A stretch of DNA of 22,632 nt from Ga0077536 sp943370145 (GTDB lineage: Bacteria; Pseudomonadota; Gammaproteobacteria; Ga0077536), in NCBI GenBank assembly GCA_943370145.1, contig CALRPY020000070.1, positions 1 through 22,632 of the forward strand, given 5' to 3'. Both the position numbers and the translations under genes were made by a program. This document shows, piece after piece, positions 15,914 to 22,632 of the stretch (its first letter is position 1; every line of letters starts with the position of its first letter). A model generated the notes under the pieces. The model saw only the letters and a program-made list of their open reading frames with translations. It was not told where the DNA came from and ran no database searches.

Positions 15914-15948
15914 GTCTTTTTCCTTTCCGTAGCGTGGCCGGTGCCGGG

Positions 15949-15954
15949 ATTGTA
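15949..15954 (-). promoter_or_regulatory. Candidate -10 box for the SRPBCC gene
   Basis: The minus strand reads TACAAT followed by CCCGG, giving a leader of about 30 nt to the ATG at 15913. No -35 of quality was found 16-18 bp further upstream. It shares ten bases (TACAATCCCG) with the box before the HMG-CoA-lyase-like gene. Confidence 0.35.
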
Positions 15955-16098
15955 ACGGGCGCGCGAGGTACCGCGCCGACGGCTGATCGCGCTCAAGGCG
16001 GCGCGCTGCCGCTGATGCCGGGCCGCGCGCGGGACGGCATACTGCCGGACGTGCCGCCGCCCGACGGCTTCCCGTTTCCGATCACACAGGATTACGCC

Positions 16099-16440
16099 AT
16101 GACCAGCCTGCCGCCCTGCCCCAAGTGCAATTCGCAATTCACCTACGCCGACGGTGAACAACTCATCTGCCCGGAATGCGGCCACGAGTGGCAGACGTCG
16201 GCCGCGGCGGCTGAAGAGGAAGCCACGCAAGTCGTGCGCGACGCGGTCGGCAACGTGCTGGCTGATGGCGATACCATCACCGTGATCAAGGACCTCAAGG
16301 TCAAGGGCTCGTCGCTGGTCGTCAAGGTCGGGACCCGCGTGAAGAACATCCGGCTCGTCGAAGGCGATCACGACATCGACTGCAGGATCGACGGCATCGG
16401 CGCCATGAAGCTCAAGTCCGAGTTCGTCAAGAAGGCCTGA
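16099..16440 (+). CDS. phnA: PhnA/YjdM-family zinc-ribbon protein
   Basis: Small protein of 113 residues matching the E. coli YjdM (PhnA) family in length and layout. An N-terminal zinc ribbon has C7, C10, C24 and C27 (CPKC and CPEC). A linker follows, then the conserved C-terminal domain (VRDAVGNVLADGDTITVIKDLKVKGSS, KVGTRVKNIRLVEGDHDIDCRIDG, MKLKSEFVKK). Despite its historic name it is not an established phosphonate-cleaving enzyme, and its cellular role is unsettled. The ATG at 16099 has ACAGG 8 nt upstream. Longer open sequence upstream is not conserved. It stands alone: divergent from the SRPBCC gene and convergent, 9 bp away, with an NTF2-like gene. Confidence 0.92.
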   Translation: MTSLPPCPKCNSQFTYADGEQLICPECGHEWQTSAAAAEEEATQVVRDAVGNVLADGDTITVIKDLKVKGSSLVVKVGTRVKNIRLVEGDHDIDCRIDGIGAMKLKSEFVKKA

Positions 16441-16452
16441 GCGTCGCGCTCA
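16438..16452. terminator. Short hairpin joining two convergent stop codons
   Basis: TGAGCG (16438-16443) and CGCTCA (16447-16452) form a perfect 6-bp stem with a 3-nt loop. Its outer bases are the stop codons of phnA and of the convergent NTF2-like gene. It is too short to claim as an efficient terminator. Confidence 0.25.
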
Positions 16453-16821
16453 TTGCGCGCCCCATGGGTGGTCGATCACGTACAGCCAGCGCCCGTCCGG
16501 CTGCAGCCGCACGACCTCGACGGTGCGACCGCTGTGCGTGAACGGCTGTCCGTCCGGTCCCGTCCCCGTCAGCGTCCATTCGTTGCTCAGCAGCGCAAGC
16601 TCGCCCTGCCGGACCGCGTAACGCGTCTCGAGCTTGAGCTTGCCGCCCGTACCGAGAAAGGCCTTCAATCCTTCGACCAGCCCGGCGCGGGCCTGCACGT
16701 AATCACCAGGTCCGCGCACGAAGGTCGCAGGGTCTTCATAGAGTGCGAGCATTCCCTCCAGATCACCCGCATTGAAACGTTCCTCGAAGTGGCGGTGCGC
16801 GATTTCGGGGGGCTGCGACAT
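16450..16821 (-). CDS. NTF2-like (DUF4440/YybH-type) protein
   Basis: Protein of 123 residues with the cone-shaped NTF2-like fold pattern. A long first helix (EIAHRHFEERFNAGDLEGMLALYEDPATFV) is followed by strands ending in GRTVEVVRLQPDGRWLYVIDHPWG, typical of the DUF4440/YybH group. Such proteins may bind small hydrophobic molecules or act as isomerases or hydrolases; no catalytic dyad can be named here. There is no signal sequence. The ATG at 16821 has GGAG 8 nt upstream. It is divergent from a second NTF2-like gene of the same length, 174 bp away, but the two share only the fold pattern. Confidence 0.85.
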   Translation of the reverse strand: MSQPPEIAHRHFEERFNAGDLEGMLALYEDPATFVRGPGDYVQARAGLVEGLKAFLGTGGKLKLETRYAVRQGELALLSNEWTLTGTGPDGQPFTHSGRTVEVVRLQPDGRWLYVIDHPWGAQ

Positions 16822-16929
16822 GATGCATCTCCGTCCAGGGTTTGCCCGGAGTTTAACGCAGCCGGATCGGACTGCTGCCGGGACGCGTTTTCTTTCGCAA
16901 CGCAGCAAGCCATGCGGCCGCGAGGCCTG

Positions 16930-16958
16930 TTGCACGCCCGCGCCGGCGCTGCTCCAAT
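16930..16958 (+). promoter_or_regulatory. Candidate promoter for the plus-strand NTF2-like gene
   Basis: TTGCAC (16930-16935), a 17-bp spacer and TCCAAT (16953-16958) give a weak sigma70 match with a leader of about 30 nt. If real, it may also drive the amidohydrolase gene 77 bp after the NTF2-like stop. Confidence 0.3.
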
Positions 16959-16995
16959 GCGGGCTGAAACCGGCTCGCGAAAGAGGACCATCCCG

Positions 16996-17367
16996 ATGGG
17001 CAATGAGCAGGCGAACCTGGCGCTGGTGGAACGCTGGCGCGACTACTACAACGATGATGTCGCACGCATGGCGAGCGAGTGCTATGCGACCGACTGCACG
17101 GTCTACCCGATGGGTGTCGGCGCGATCGAAGGACAATCCGCGCTCGACCAGATCGAGCGCATCGTCCTCGCCAAGGCACCCCGTCGTCGCATGCGCGTCG
17201 AACGCTGCCATGCGAGTGGCGACGTCGTGTGCGTCGAGGCGACGCTGCTCGATCCGGACCAGGGCGGGGACTGGGTGCTGCCCTTCGTCGCCGTGCTGAC
17301 GATACGCGATGGGCGCATCGTCACCGACCGCACCTATGCCGACTGGAGTCGCTGGCCTGGACTCTGA
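16996..17367 (+). CDS. NTF2-like (SnoaL-type) protein
   Basis: Protein of 123 residues with a SnoaL-like pattern. The first helix is NLALVERWRDYYNDDVARMASECYATDCTVYPMG. Strand pairs follow (RRMRVERCHASGDVVCVEATLL) with a terminal VLTIRDGRIVTDRTYADWSRW, where the D-G-R-I turn is characteristic. Possible roles are isomerase, cyclase or ligand binding; no substrate can be named. The ATG at 16996 has AGAGGA 8 nt upstream. It is followed on the same strand, 77 bp later, by an N-acyl-D-amino-acid-deacylase-like gene, so the two may form an operon in which the NTF2-like protein handles a related metabolite. Confidence 0.85.
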   Translation: MGNEQANLALVERWRDYYNDDVARMASECYATDCTVYPMGVGAIEGQSALDQIERIVLAKAPRRRMRVERCHASGDVVCVEATLLDPDQGGDWVLPFVAVLTIRDGRIVTDRTYADWSRWPGL

Positions 17368-17444
17368 TCGAAGGTACCGAAGCACCCGGTGACGCCGGGC
17401 GCCCTCTCCGTGCAATCCACAACAGGCAAGACGAGGAGACGCAG

Positions 17445-19184
<1,740 letters not shown>

Positions 19185-19190
19185 TTGCAC

Positions 19191-19214
19191 CCGCCGCCGT
19201 CGCCCCGGCGGTGG
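19191..19214. terminator. GC-rich hairpin downstream of the first amidohydrolase gene
   Basis: CCGCCGCCG (19191-19199) pairs with CGGCGGTGG (19206-19214), 9 bp with one G-T wobble and a 6-nt loop, 6 bp after the stop codon. The remaining convergent gap to 19290 is GC-rich with further overlapping short inverted repeats and no recognisable gene. There is no T-tract. Confidence 0.4.
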
Positions 19215-19290
19215 TCATTGCAGGGCGCGCCCGGCCGCGGGCGCCATCCGGGCTACGCGGCGCCGGGTTTCCGGGCAACGGCTGCCGGAC

Positions 19291-19956
19291 TCAACACCAC
19301 GACTGCCCGCCGCCCTGCGCCTGCAGGAGTTCGCGCACGTTGGCCTCTATCACGCGGTAACCGACGTTGCCGGTCAGGCGCTGCCTGCCTTCGTTGAAGA
19401 TCAGCGTCGGACTCGCCCGGACGTTGTTGTCCCGCGCGAGTTCGAGATCGGAGGCAAGCGCGGCATAGGCGGCACCGCACTCGACGAAAGCCTCGATGCG
19501 GCGAACCGGGATGGCACACTGCTCCGCGATCTTCAGCAACGCCGGCCAGTACGAGACATCCACGAGATCGCGGAAGAACGCGGCGCGAATGGCGGTCGCG
19601 ACGGTCGCGCACCGGTTGCGGCCCTCGGCGGCGTCGAGCAGGCGCACCGCGCAGAGCAGCAGGTGCGCAGGCATCGACGAAGTCGGCACCTGGCGCTGCC
19701 AGATCTCGGGATGTACCGGGACGTGGCCGAAACGTTCGACGATCTGGCAGACGTGCGCGCCGTAGCCCGCCGGCCCGCCCTTGTCGCGCCAGTTCGTGTA
19801 CATCTTCGTGCTGACGTCGCCGAAGACCTGGAACCAGTGGTGATCGACGGCGACCTCGTCGGCGAATTCGGTCTCCAGTTCCCTCAGGCGAGCCTGCGAC
19901 ACGTAGGCCCAGACGCAGAGAATGTCTGAGTAATGCTGGATGCGGATGGTGCTCAT
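19291..19956 (-). CDS. DsbA-family (FrnE-like) thioredoxin-fold protein with degenerate active site
   Basis: Protein of 221 residues with the DsbA fold. The first strand (TIRIQHYSDILCVWAY) leads to the active-site position, a helical insertion fills the middle, and the cis-proline loop is SPTLIF (P183). The active-site tetrad reads C14-V-W-A, so the second cysteine of the usual CxxC is missing and disulfide exchange by a dithiol mechanism is unlikely. Such single-cysteine members resemble FrnE-like proteins and 2-hydroxychromene-2-carboxylate isomerases that act on glutathione adducts; that role is inference. The last residue is also a cysteine (C221). No signal peptide, so it is probably cytosolic. 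The ATG at 19956 was chosen from the start of the fold; an ATG eight codons earlier (19980) is possible. It sits between the two amidohydrolase genes on the opposite strand. Confidence 0.85.
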   Translation of the reverse strand: MSTIRIQHYSDILCVWAYVSQARLRELETEFADEVAVDHHWFQVFGDVSTKMYTNWRDKGGPAGYGAHVCQIVERFGHVPVHPEIWQRQVPTSSMPAHLLLCAVRLLDAAEGRNRCATVATAIRAAFFRDLVDVSYWPALLKIAEQCAIPVRRIEAFVECGAAYAALASDLELARDNNVRASPTLIFNEGRQRLTGNVGYRVIEANVRELLQAQGGGQSWC

Positions 19957-19983
19957 CGAGAGTTCCCGGACGCTGGACATGCC

Positions 19984-19998
19984 GCATGGTAGCCATGC
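19984..19998. promoter_or_regulatory. Inverted repeat upstream of the DsbA-family gene
   Basis: GCATGG, TAG, CCATGC: perfect 6-bp arms around a 3-nt centre. It lies 27 bp before the ATG at 19956, within the 241-bp divergent region shared with the second amidohydrolase gene. This is a possible operator; the regulator is unknown. Confidence 0.25.
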
Positions 19999-20134
19999 CA
20001 TACGGTGGCGCATTGACGCCGGTCAGGCACATGCACGGGCATCGCGCCGCAATAGGGGCGTTCCGGCAGCCGCAGGCTCCAAATGGAGGATAAGCGTTCG
20101 GCGACTGGCCATAGGCGAGGCCGATTGCGGGTGC

Positions 20135-20140
20135 TAAATT
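20135..20140 (+). promoter_or_regulatory. Weak -10 candidate for the second amidohydrolase gene
   Basis: TAAATT within GTGCTAAATTCC is a 4/6 match to the -10 consensus, with a leader of about 50 nt. No acceptable -35 is found at 16-18 bp, so it may need an activator or be wrong. Confidence 0.25.
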
Positions 20141-20169
20141 CCAGAGCATCCGACGACACAACAAGACAT

Positions 20170-20184
20170 CCGCGGTCACCGCGG
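20170..20184 (+). promoter_or_regulatory. Stem-loop immediately before a ribosome-binding site
   Basis: CCGCGG (20170-20175), loop TCA, CCGCGG (20179-20184) form a stable 6-bp G+C-only hairpin in the leader. It ends 2 nt before the strong Shine-Dalgarno AGGGGAG (20187-20193) of the second amidohydrolase gene. It leaves the ribosome site free but could affect standby binding or message stability. Confidence 0.3.
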
Positions 20185-20197
20185 CAAGGGGAGTGCA

Positions 20198-21916
20198 ATG
20201 GCCCAGTTCGACCTCGTCATTCGAAACGGCATGGTCATCGACGGCTCGCGCGTGGCGCGCTACAAGGCCGACATCGGGATCAGGAACGGCGTCATCGCGG
20301 AGATGGGGCGCCTGCCGGCGAATTCGGGCAAACGCGAGATCGACGCCGGCGGCTGCATCGTCGCGCCGGGCTTCGTCGACCTGCACACCCATTACGATGC
20401 CCAGCTGTTCTGGGACCCTTACTGCACCCTGTCCGGATGGCACGGCATCACGTCGGCGGCCATCGGCAACTGCGGTTTCGGCTTCGCGCCCGTGCGGCCG
20501 GAGGAGCGCGAGCGCTCGATGCTGTCGATGACGCGCGTCGAGGCGATCCCCTACGCCTCGATGAAGGCCGGCATGCCGTGGGACTGGGTCACCTTCCCTG
20601 AATTCCTCGACAGCGTCGAGCGCGCGCCCAAGGCCATCAACCTGCTGCCCTACGTGCCGGTCGGACCGCTGCTCGTGTGGGTGCTGGGCATGGAGGATGC
20701 CAAGGCCGGACGCAAACCGACGGAGGCCGAACATGCCGAGATCTGCCGCCTGTTCGAGGAATCGCTGGATGCCGGCGGCTGCGGCTGGTCGGCGCAGCGC
20801 CTGATGCCGACAGGTCCAGCCGCCGTGCAGCTCGACTACGACGGCACGCCGATGGTCACCGACGTCATGCACGACGAAACCTGCGAGCGGCTCGCGGCGG
20901 TGCTGGCCCGGCGCAACCAGGGTTTCATGCAGATGACGATCTCCAGCGGTTCCTTCGACCGCGATCGCGCGCACATGGAGAAGCTCTCGGACATCAGCGG
21001 GCGCCCGCTGCTGTGGAACGTCATCCAGGTCTACGACCACAAGCCCGAGATCCATCGCGAAGGACTCAAGTGGCTCAACCGCTGCCACGAACGCGGCATC
21101 CGGGTCTATGGACAGGGACTGACGACCGACGCCGGCTACGGTTTCACCTTCGAGGACTGGAACCTGTGGGACGAGCGCCCGGCGTGGCGCGAAGCGACGA
21201 TCGGGACCGTCGAGGAGAAGCTCGCGAAGCTTGCCGATCCGGCGCGCAGGGTCGCGCTGAAATCGCAGATGCCGATGCTGGTGACGGTCGGCATCCCGCA
21301 GCTCGTCGTGACCGGCCCGGCGTCGCCCGAAACCGAGCAGTACCGGGACATGATGGTCGGTGCAATCGCCGAAAAGCTCGGCAAGCACCCTGTCGACGCG
21401 ATGCTCGACATCGCGGTGCACGACAGGCTCAAGACCGAGTTCTTCGCAGCCGGCACCAATACCTGGCCGGGCTACATGAAGGAAATCGTCGACAACCCCT
21501 ACGTGCTGTTCGGCGTCTCCGACGGCGGGGCGCACACCAAGTTCCTGACAGCCGGCCGCTACCCGACCGAAACCATCATCAAGGCCGTGCGCGAAAACGC
21601 GATGATGAGCCTCGAGGAAGCCCACTGGCGCCTCTCCGCGCTGCCGGCGATGGTCGCCGGCTTCGAGGATCGCGGCGTGCTGCGGCGGGGCGCGCCGGCC
21701 GACATCATTGTCTACGACTACGCGAACCTCGAAGTGCTGCCGGCGGAAATCGTGCACGACCTGCCCGGCGGCGAGTGGCGCCGCATCCAGCGCGCGCGCG
21801 GCTACCGCTACATCATGGTCAACGGCGAGATCACGATCGAGAACGATCGGGAGACCCACGTCCACTCCGGGCGCCTGCTGCGCTTCGGGCGCGGGCGGAT
21901 GGCGGCGGCGGCCTGA
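20198..21916 (+). CDS. Amidohydrolase family protein, N-acyl-D-amino-acid deacylase-like (second of two)
   Basis: Predicted metal-dependent hydrolase of 572 residues, distantly paralogous to the gene at 17445. Motifs: H63-x-H65 (DLHTHYD), C92 (GNCGFGFAP), WDWVTFPEFLDSVERAPK, and D442/H446 (VSDGGAH). As in its paralogue, the strands expected to carry two further zinc-binding histidines read FMQMTISSG and LLWNVIQVYDH instead. It therefore belongs to the same atypical branch, and annotating it simply as D-aminoacylase would be over-precise. The C-terminal part returns to the outer beta-domain (ADIIVYDYANLEVLPAEIVHDLPGG). The ATG at 20198 has AGGGGAG 4 nt upstream and a hairpin just before it. 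It is divergent from the DsbA-family gene and followed at 21943 by a large inverted repeat. Confidence 0.88.
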   Translation: MAQFDLVIRNGMVIDGSRVARYKADIGIRNGVIAEMGRLPANSGKREIDAGGCIVAPGFVDLHTHYDAQLFWDPYCTLSGWHGITSAAIGNCGFGFAPVRPEERERSMLSMTRVEAIPYASMKAGMPWDWVTFPEFLDSVERAPKAINLLPYVPVGPLLVWVLGMEDAKAGRKPTEAEHAEICRLFEESLDAGGCGWSAQRLMPTGPAAVQLDYDGTPMVTDVMHDETCERLAAVLARRNQGFMQMTISSGSFDRDRAHMEKLSDISGRPLLWNVIQVYDHKPEIHREGLKWLNRCHERGIRVYGQGLTTDAGYGFTFEDWNLWDERPAWREATIGTVEEKLAKLADPARRVALKSQMPMLVTVGIPQLVVTGPASPETEQYRDMMVGAIAEKLGKHPVDAMLDIAVHDRLKTEFFAAGTNTWPGYMKEIVDNPYVLFGVSDGGAHTKFLTAGRYPTETIIKAVRENAMMSLEEAHWRLSALPAMVAGFEDRGVLRRGAPADIIVYDYANLEVLPAEIVHDLPGGEWRRIQRARGYRYIMVNGEITIENDRETHVHSGRLLRFGRGRMAAAA

Positions 21917-22021
21917 ACTCGTCCCCTGCGGGGCTGAAGAATCTTCGCCTCTCCCACCCCCGGGCTGTCTCTGGGTCACATTTGGACGCGGGTGCCGGTG
22001 TCCACATGCTGTTGGGCCACA

Positions 22022-22043
22022 GAGAACACCGAGAACACCGAGA
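22022..22043. repeat. 9-nt-period array, GAGAACACC type
   Basis: Two full GAGAACACC units (22022-22030, 22031-22039) and the start of a third. The complementary array TCGGTGTTC runs at 22281-22298 with a degenerate third unit to 22307. Similar 9-nt arrays are, from memory, common in intergenic regions of environmental Proteobacteria and are often mistranslated as genes. Confidence 0.75.
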
Positions 22044-22112
22044 ATTTTCGTGTGGGGCTGATCCAGCGGTCGACGGCATGGCCATTGCCCGGAGCACGCT
22101 CGAATTAGCGAC

Positions 22113-22144
22113 TTCTCCGTGTCCTCCGTGTCCTCCGTGGTCAA
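22113..22144. repeat. 9-nt-period array, TCCTCCGTG type, left copy
   Basis: Three 9-nt units, TTCTCCGTG, TCCTCCGTG and TCCTCCGTG, followed by GTCAA. This 32-nt block is the reverse complement, with two mismatches, of 22178-22209. Confidence 0.8.
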
Positions 22145-22177
22145 ACCCGGCGTTGCCGCGGCAACAGGCGCCGAATG

Positions 22178-22209
22178 TTGACCACGGAGCGCACGGAGGA
22201 CACGGAGAA
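22178..22209. repeat. 9-nt-period array, CACGGAGGA type, right copy
   Basis: TTGAC followed by three CACGGAG-N-N units (22183-22191, 22192-22200, 22201-22209). It pairs with 22113-22144 around the axis at 22161. Confidence 0.8.
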
Positions 22210-22297
22210 GAACGGTGAATGGCGGAATGCGCCTCTGCCTTGGCAATGCCGGCCGGGCGGCACCTGCCCACCCGATCCTCTCGGTGTTCTCGGTGTT

Positions 22298-22441
22298 CTC
22301 GGTGACCCATCAAGGTCTGCACTCCGGTACCCGCGTCCGAATGTGACCAAGAGACAGCCCGCGACGGGAGCGGCGAAGACCCGCGCCCGCGCGCCTCAGA
22401 AAGAAAAGGTGTCAGATTTGAAATCTGACACCTTTTCTCGG
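22298..22441. repeat. 144-bp direct repeat, copy 1
   Basis: Identical to 22489-22632 except at five positions (22305, 22339, 22349, 22385, 22392), at an offset of exactly 191 bp. The left part doubles as the right arm of the large inverted repeat, and the right part ends in a 37-nt palindrome. The pairing of a conserved body with a terminal palindrome suggests a mobile or amplified unit. Confidence 0.9.
22402..22438. repeat. 37-nt palindrome, copy 1
   Basis: Arms AGAAAAGGTGTCAGATTT (22402-22419) and its exact complement (22421-22438) flank a single G. All 18 pairs match. In RNA the right arm ends with CCUUUUCU, so it could act as a terminator-like hairpin. From memory the GGTGTCAG...CTGACACC core resembles REP-type palindromes seen near RAYT transposases; no such gene is visible here. 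Confidence 0.85.
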
Positions 22442-22488
22442 CTCTGGACCCTGCAGAGGCCGTCTGAACGCAGCGCGGGACAAAGTTG

Positions 22489-22632
22489 CTCGGTGGCCCA
22501 TCAAGGTCTGCACTCCGGTACCCGCGTCCAAATGTGACCCAGAGACAGCCCGCGACGGGAGCGGCGAAGACCCGCACCCGCGTGCCTCAGAAAGAAAAGG
22601 TGTCAGATTTGAAATCTGACACCTTTTCTCGG
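22489..22632. repeat. 144-bp direct repeat, copy 2 (reaches window edge)
   Basis: 139 of 144 bases equal copy 1. The two copies are separated by 47 bp of unrelated sequence (22442-22488). Because identity persists to the last base of the window, the true right boundary and copy number are unknown. Confidence 0.9.
22593..22629. repeat. 37-nt palindrome, copy 2
   Basis: Identical in all 37 bases to the palindrome at 22402-22438. The perfect conservation contrasts with the five changes elsewhere in the 144-bp copies. Confidence 0.85.

Larger units (their letters stand above)
21943..22378. repeat. Large nested imperfect inverted repeat centred near 22161
   Basis: The left arm (21943-22144) is the diverged reverse complement of the right arm (22178-22378). 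Matching blocks share one axis. CTTCGCC (21943-21949) pairs with GGCGAAG (22372-22378). The block at 21962-21993 pairs with 22329-22360 with two mismatches in 32. GAGAACACC repeats (22022-22043) pair with GGTGTTCTC repeats (22279-22300). 22113-22144 pairs with 22178-22209 (30/32). The 33-nt centre holds the perfect palindrome TTGCCGCGGCAA (22153-22164). Between blocks the arms are recognisably related but diverged. It looks like an inverted duplication of one repeat element, able to form a cruciform or a long RNA hairpin. Confidence 0.85.
21917..22632. other. 716-bp non-coding region filled with structured repeats
   Basis: Several open frames cross this stretch, but all are low-complexity translations of the repeats (for example runs of HREHRE, TEDTE and KVSDLKSDTFS), and none has a credible start or fold. 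It begins with small hairpins, CCCC-TGC-GGGG (21923-21933) and GAAGAATCTTC (21936-21946), then the nested inverted repeat and the direct repeats listed separately. No transposase, integrase or tRNA is visible beside it in this window. Confidence 0.8.

Noticed and set aside
19253..22246. Minus-strand open frame of 997 codons
   Set aside because: It is antisense to the amidohydrolase and includes the DsbA-family region in another frame. Its translation is Arg/Ala/His-rich with no family pattern, typical of GC-rich antisense frames.
22175..22537. Possible small gene across the repeat region
   Set aside because: The predicted peptide consists of translated repeats (TERTEDTEK, KVSDLKSDTFS) and has no independent coding signal.
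22022..22632. CRISPR array
   Set aside because: The 9-nt units are directly tandem without spacers. The 144-bp direct repeats occur only twice with one 47-bp gap, and no cas genes are present.
21917..22632. Insertion sequence with terminal inverted repeats
   Set aside because: No transposase coding sequence or target-site duplication is visible between the arms, so only a non-autonomous repeat can be supported.

Overview
The window is about 22.6 kb of GC-rich DNA from a Gram-negative bacterium. LpxD (lipid A), a classical two-domain ArgA, ClpA, PgpA and glutathione reductase point to Gammaproteobacteria. My guess is the Xanthomonadales/Nevskiales/Steroidobacterales part of that class, but this rests on gene content and composition only. 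Genes are densely packed, with many convergent pairs separated by 3-150 bp. No tRNA, rRNA, CRISPR array, phage gene or transposase was recognised.

Layout. Positions 1-6505 are housekeeping: the 3' two thirds of clpA, an argE-argA operon (ATGA overlap) on the minus strand, ilvD divergent from it, and a small SLT-type lytic transglycosylase. Positions 6553-9948 are envelope functions: a VKOR-thioredoxin fusion and pgpA coupled by a GTGA overlap on the minus strand, an lpxD outside its usual cluster, and an EamA-family transporter. Positions 10068-15302 hold a GntR/FCD regulator, an HMG-CoA-lyase-like enzyme, a group II truncated haemoglobin, a glutathione reductase and an acyl-CoA synthetase. 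Positions 15449-21916 look like an accessory catabolic segment: an SRPBCC protein, a PhnA-type zinc-ribbon protein, two divergent NTF2-like proteins of 123 residues each, two distantly paralogous N-acyl-D-amino-acid-deacylase-like amidohydrolases, and between these a DsbA-fold protein with a degenerate active site.

Positions 21917-22632 carry no credible gene but are highly structured. A roughly 436-bp nested, imperfect inverted repeat is centred near 22161. Its arms contain 9-nt-period arrays. Its right arm runs into a 144-bp element present twice in direct orientation (139/144 identical, 191 bp apart), each copy ending in a 37-nt palindrome with 18-bp arms. The second copy reaches the window edge, so the array may continue. 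This is the least explained part of the window.

How the genes fit together. argE, argA and ilvD supply amino-acid biosynthesis. VKOR-Trx, PgpA, LpxD and the lytic transglycosylase serve the envelope. The GntR regulator, lyase, acyl-CoA synthetase and amidohydrolases suggest uptake and breakdown of acylated compounds whose identity the sequence does not reveal. Promoters and hairpins listed here were found by eye and are tentative.
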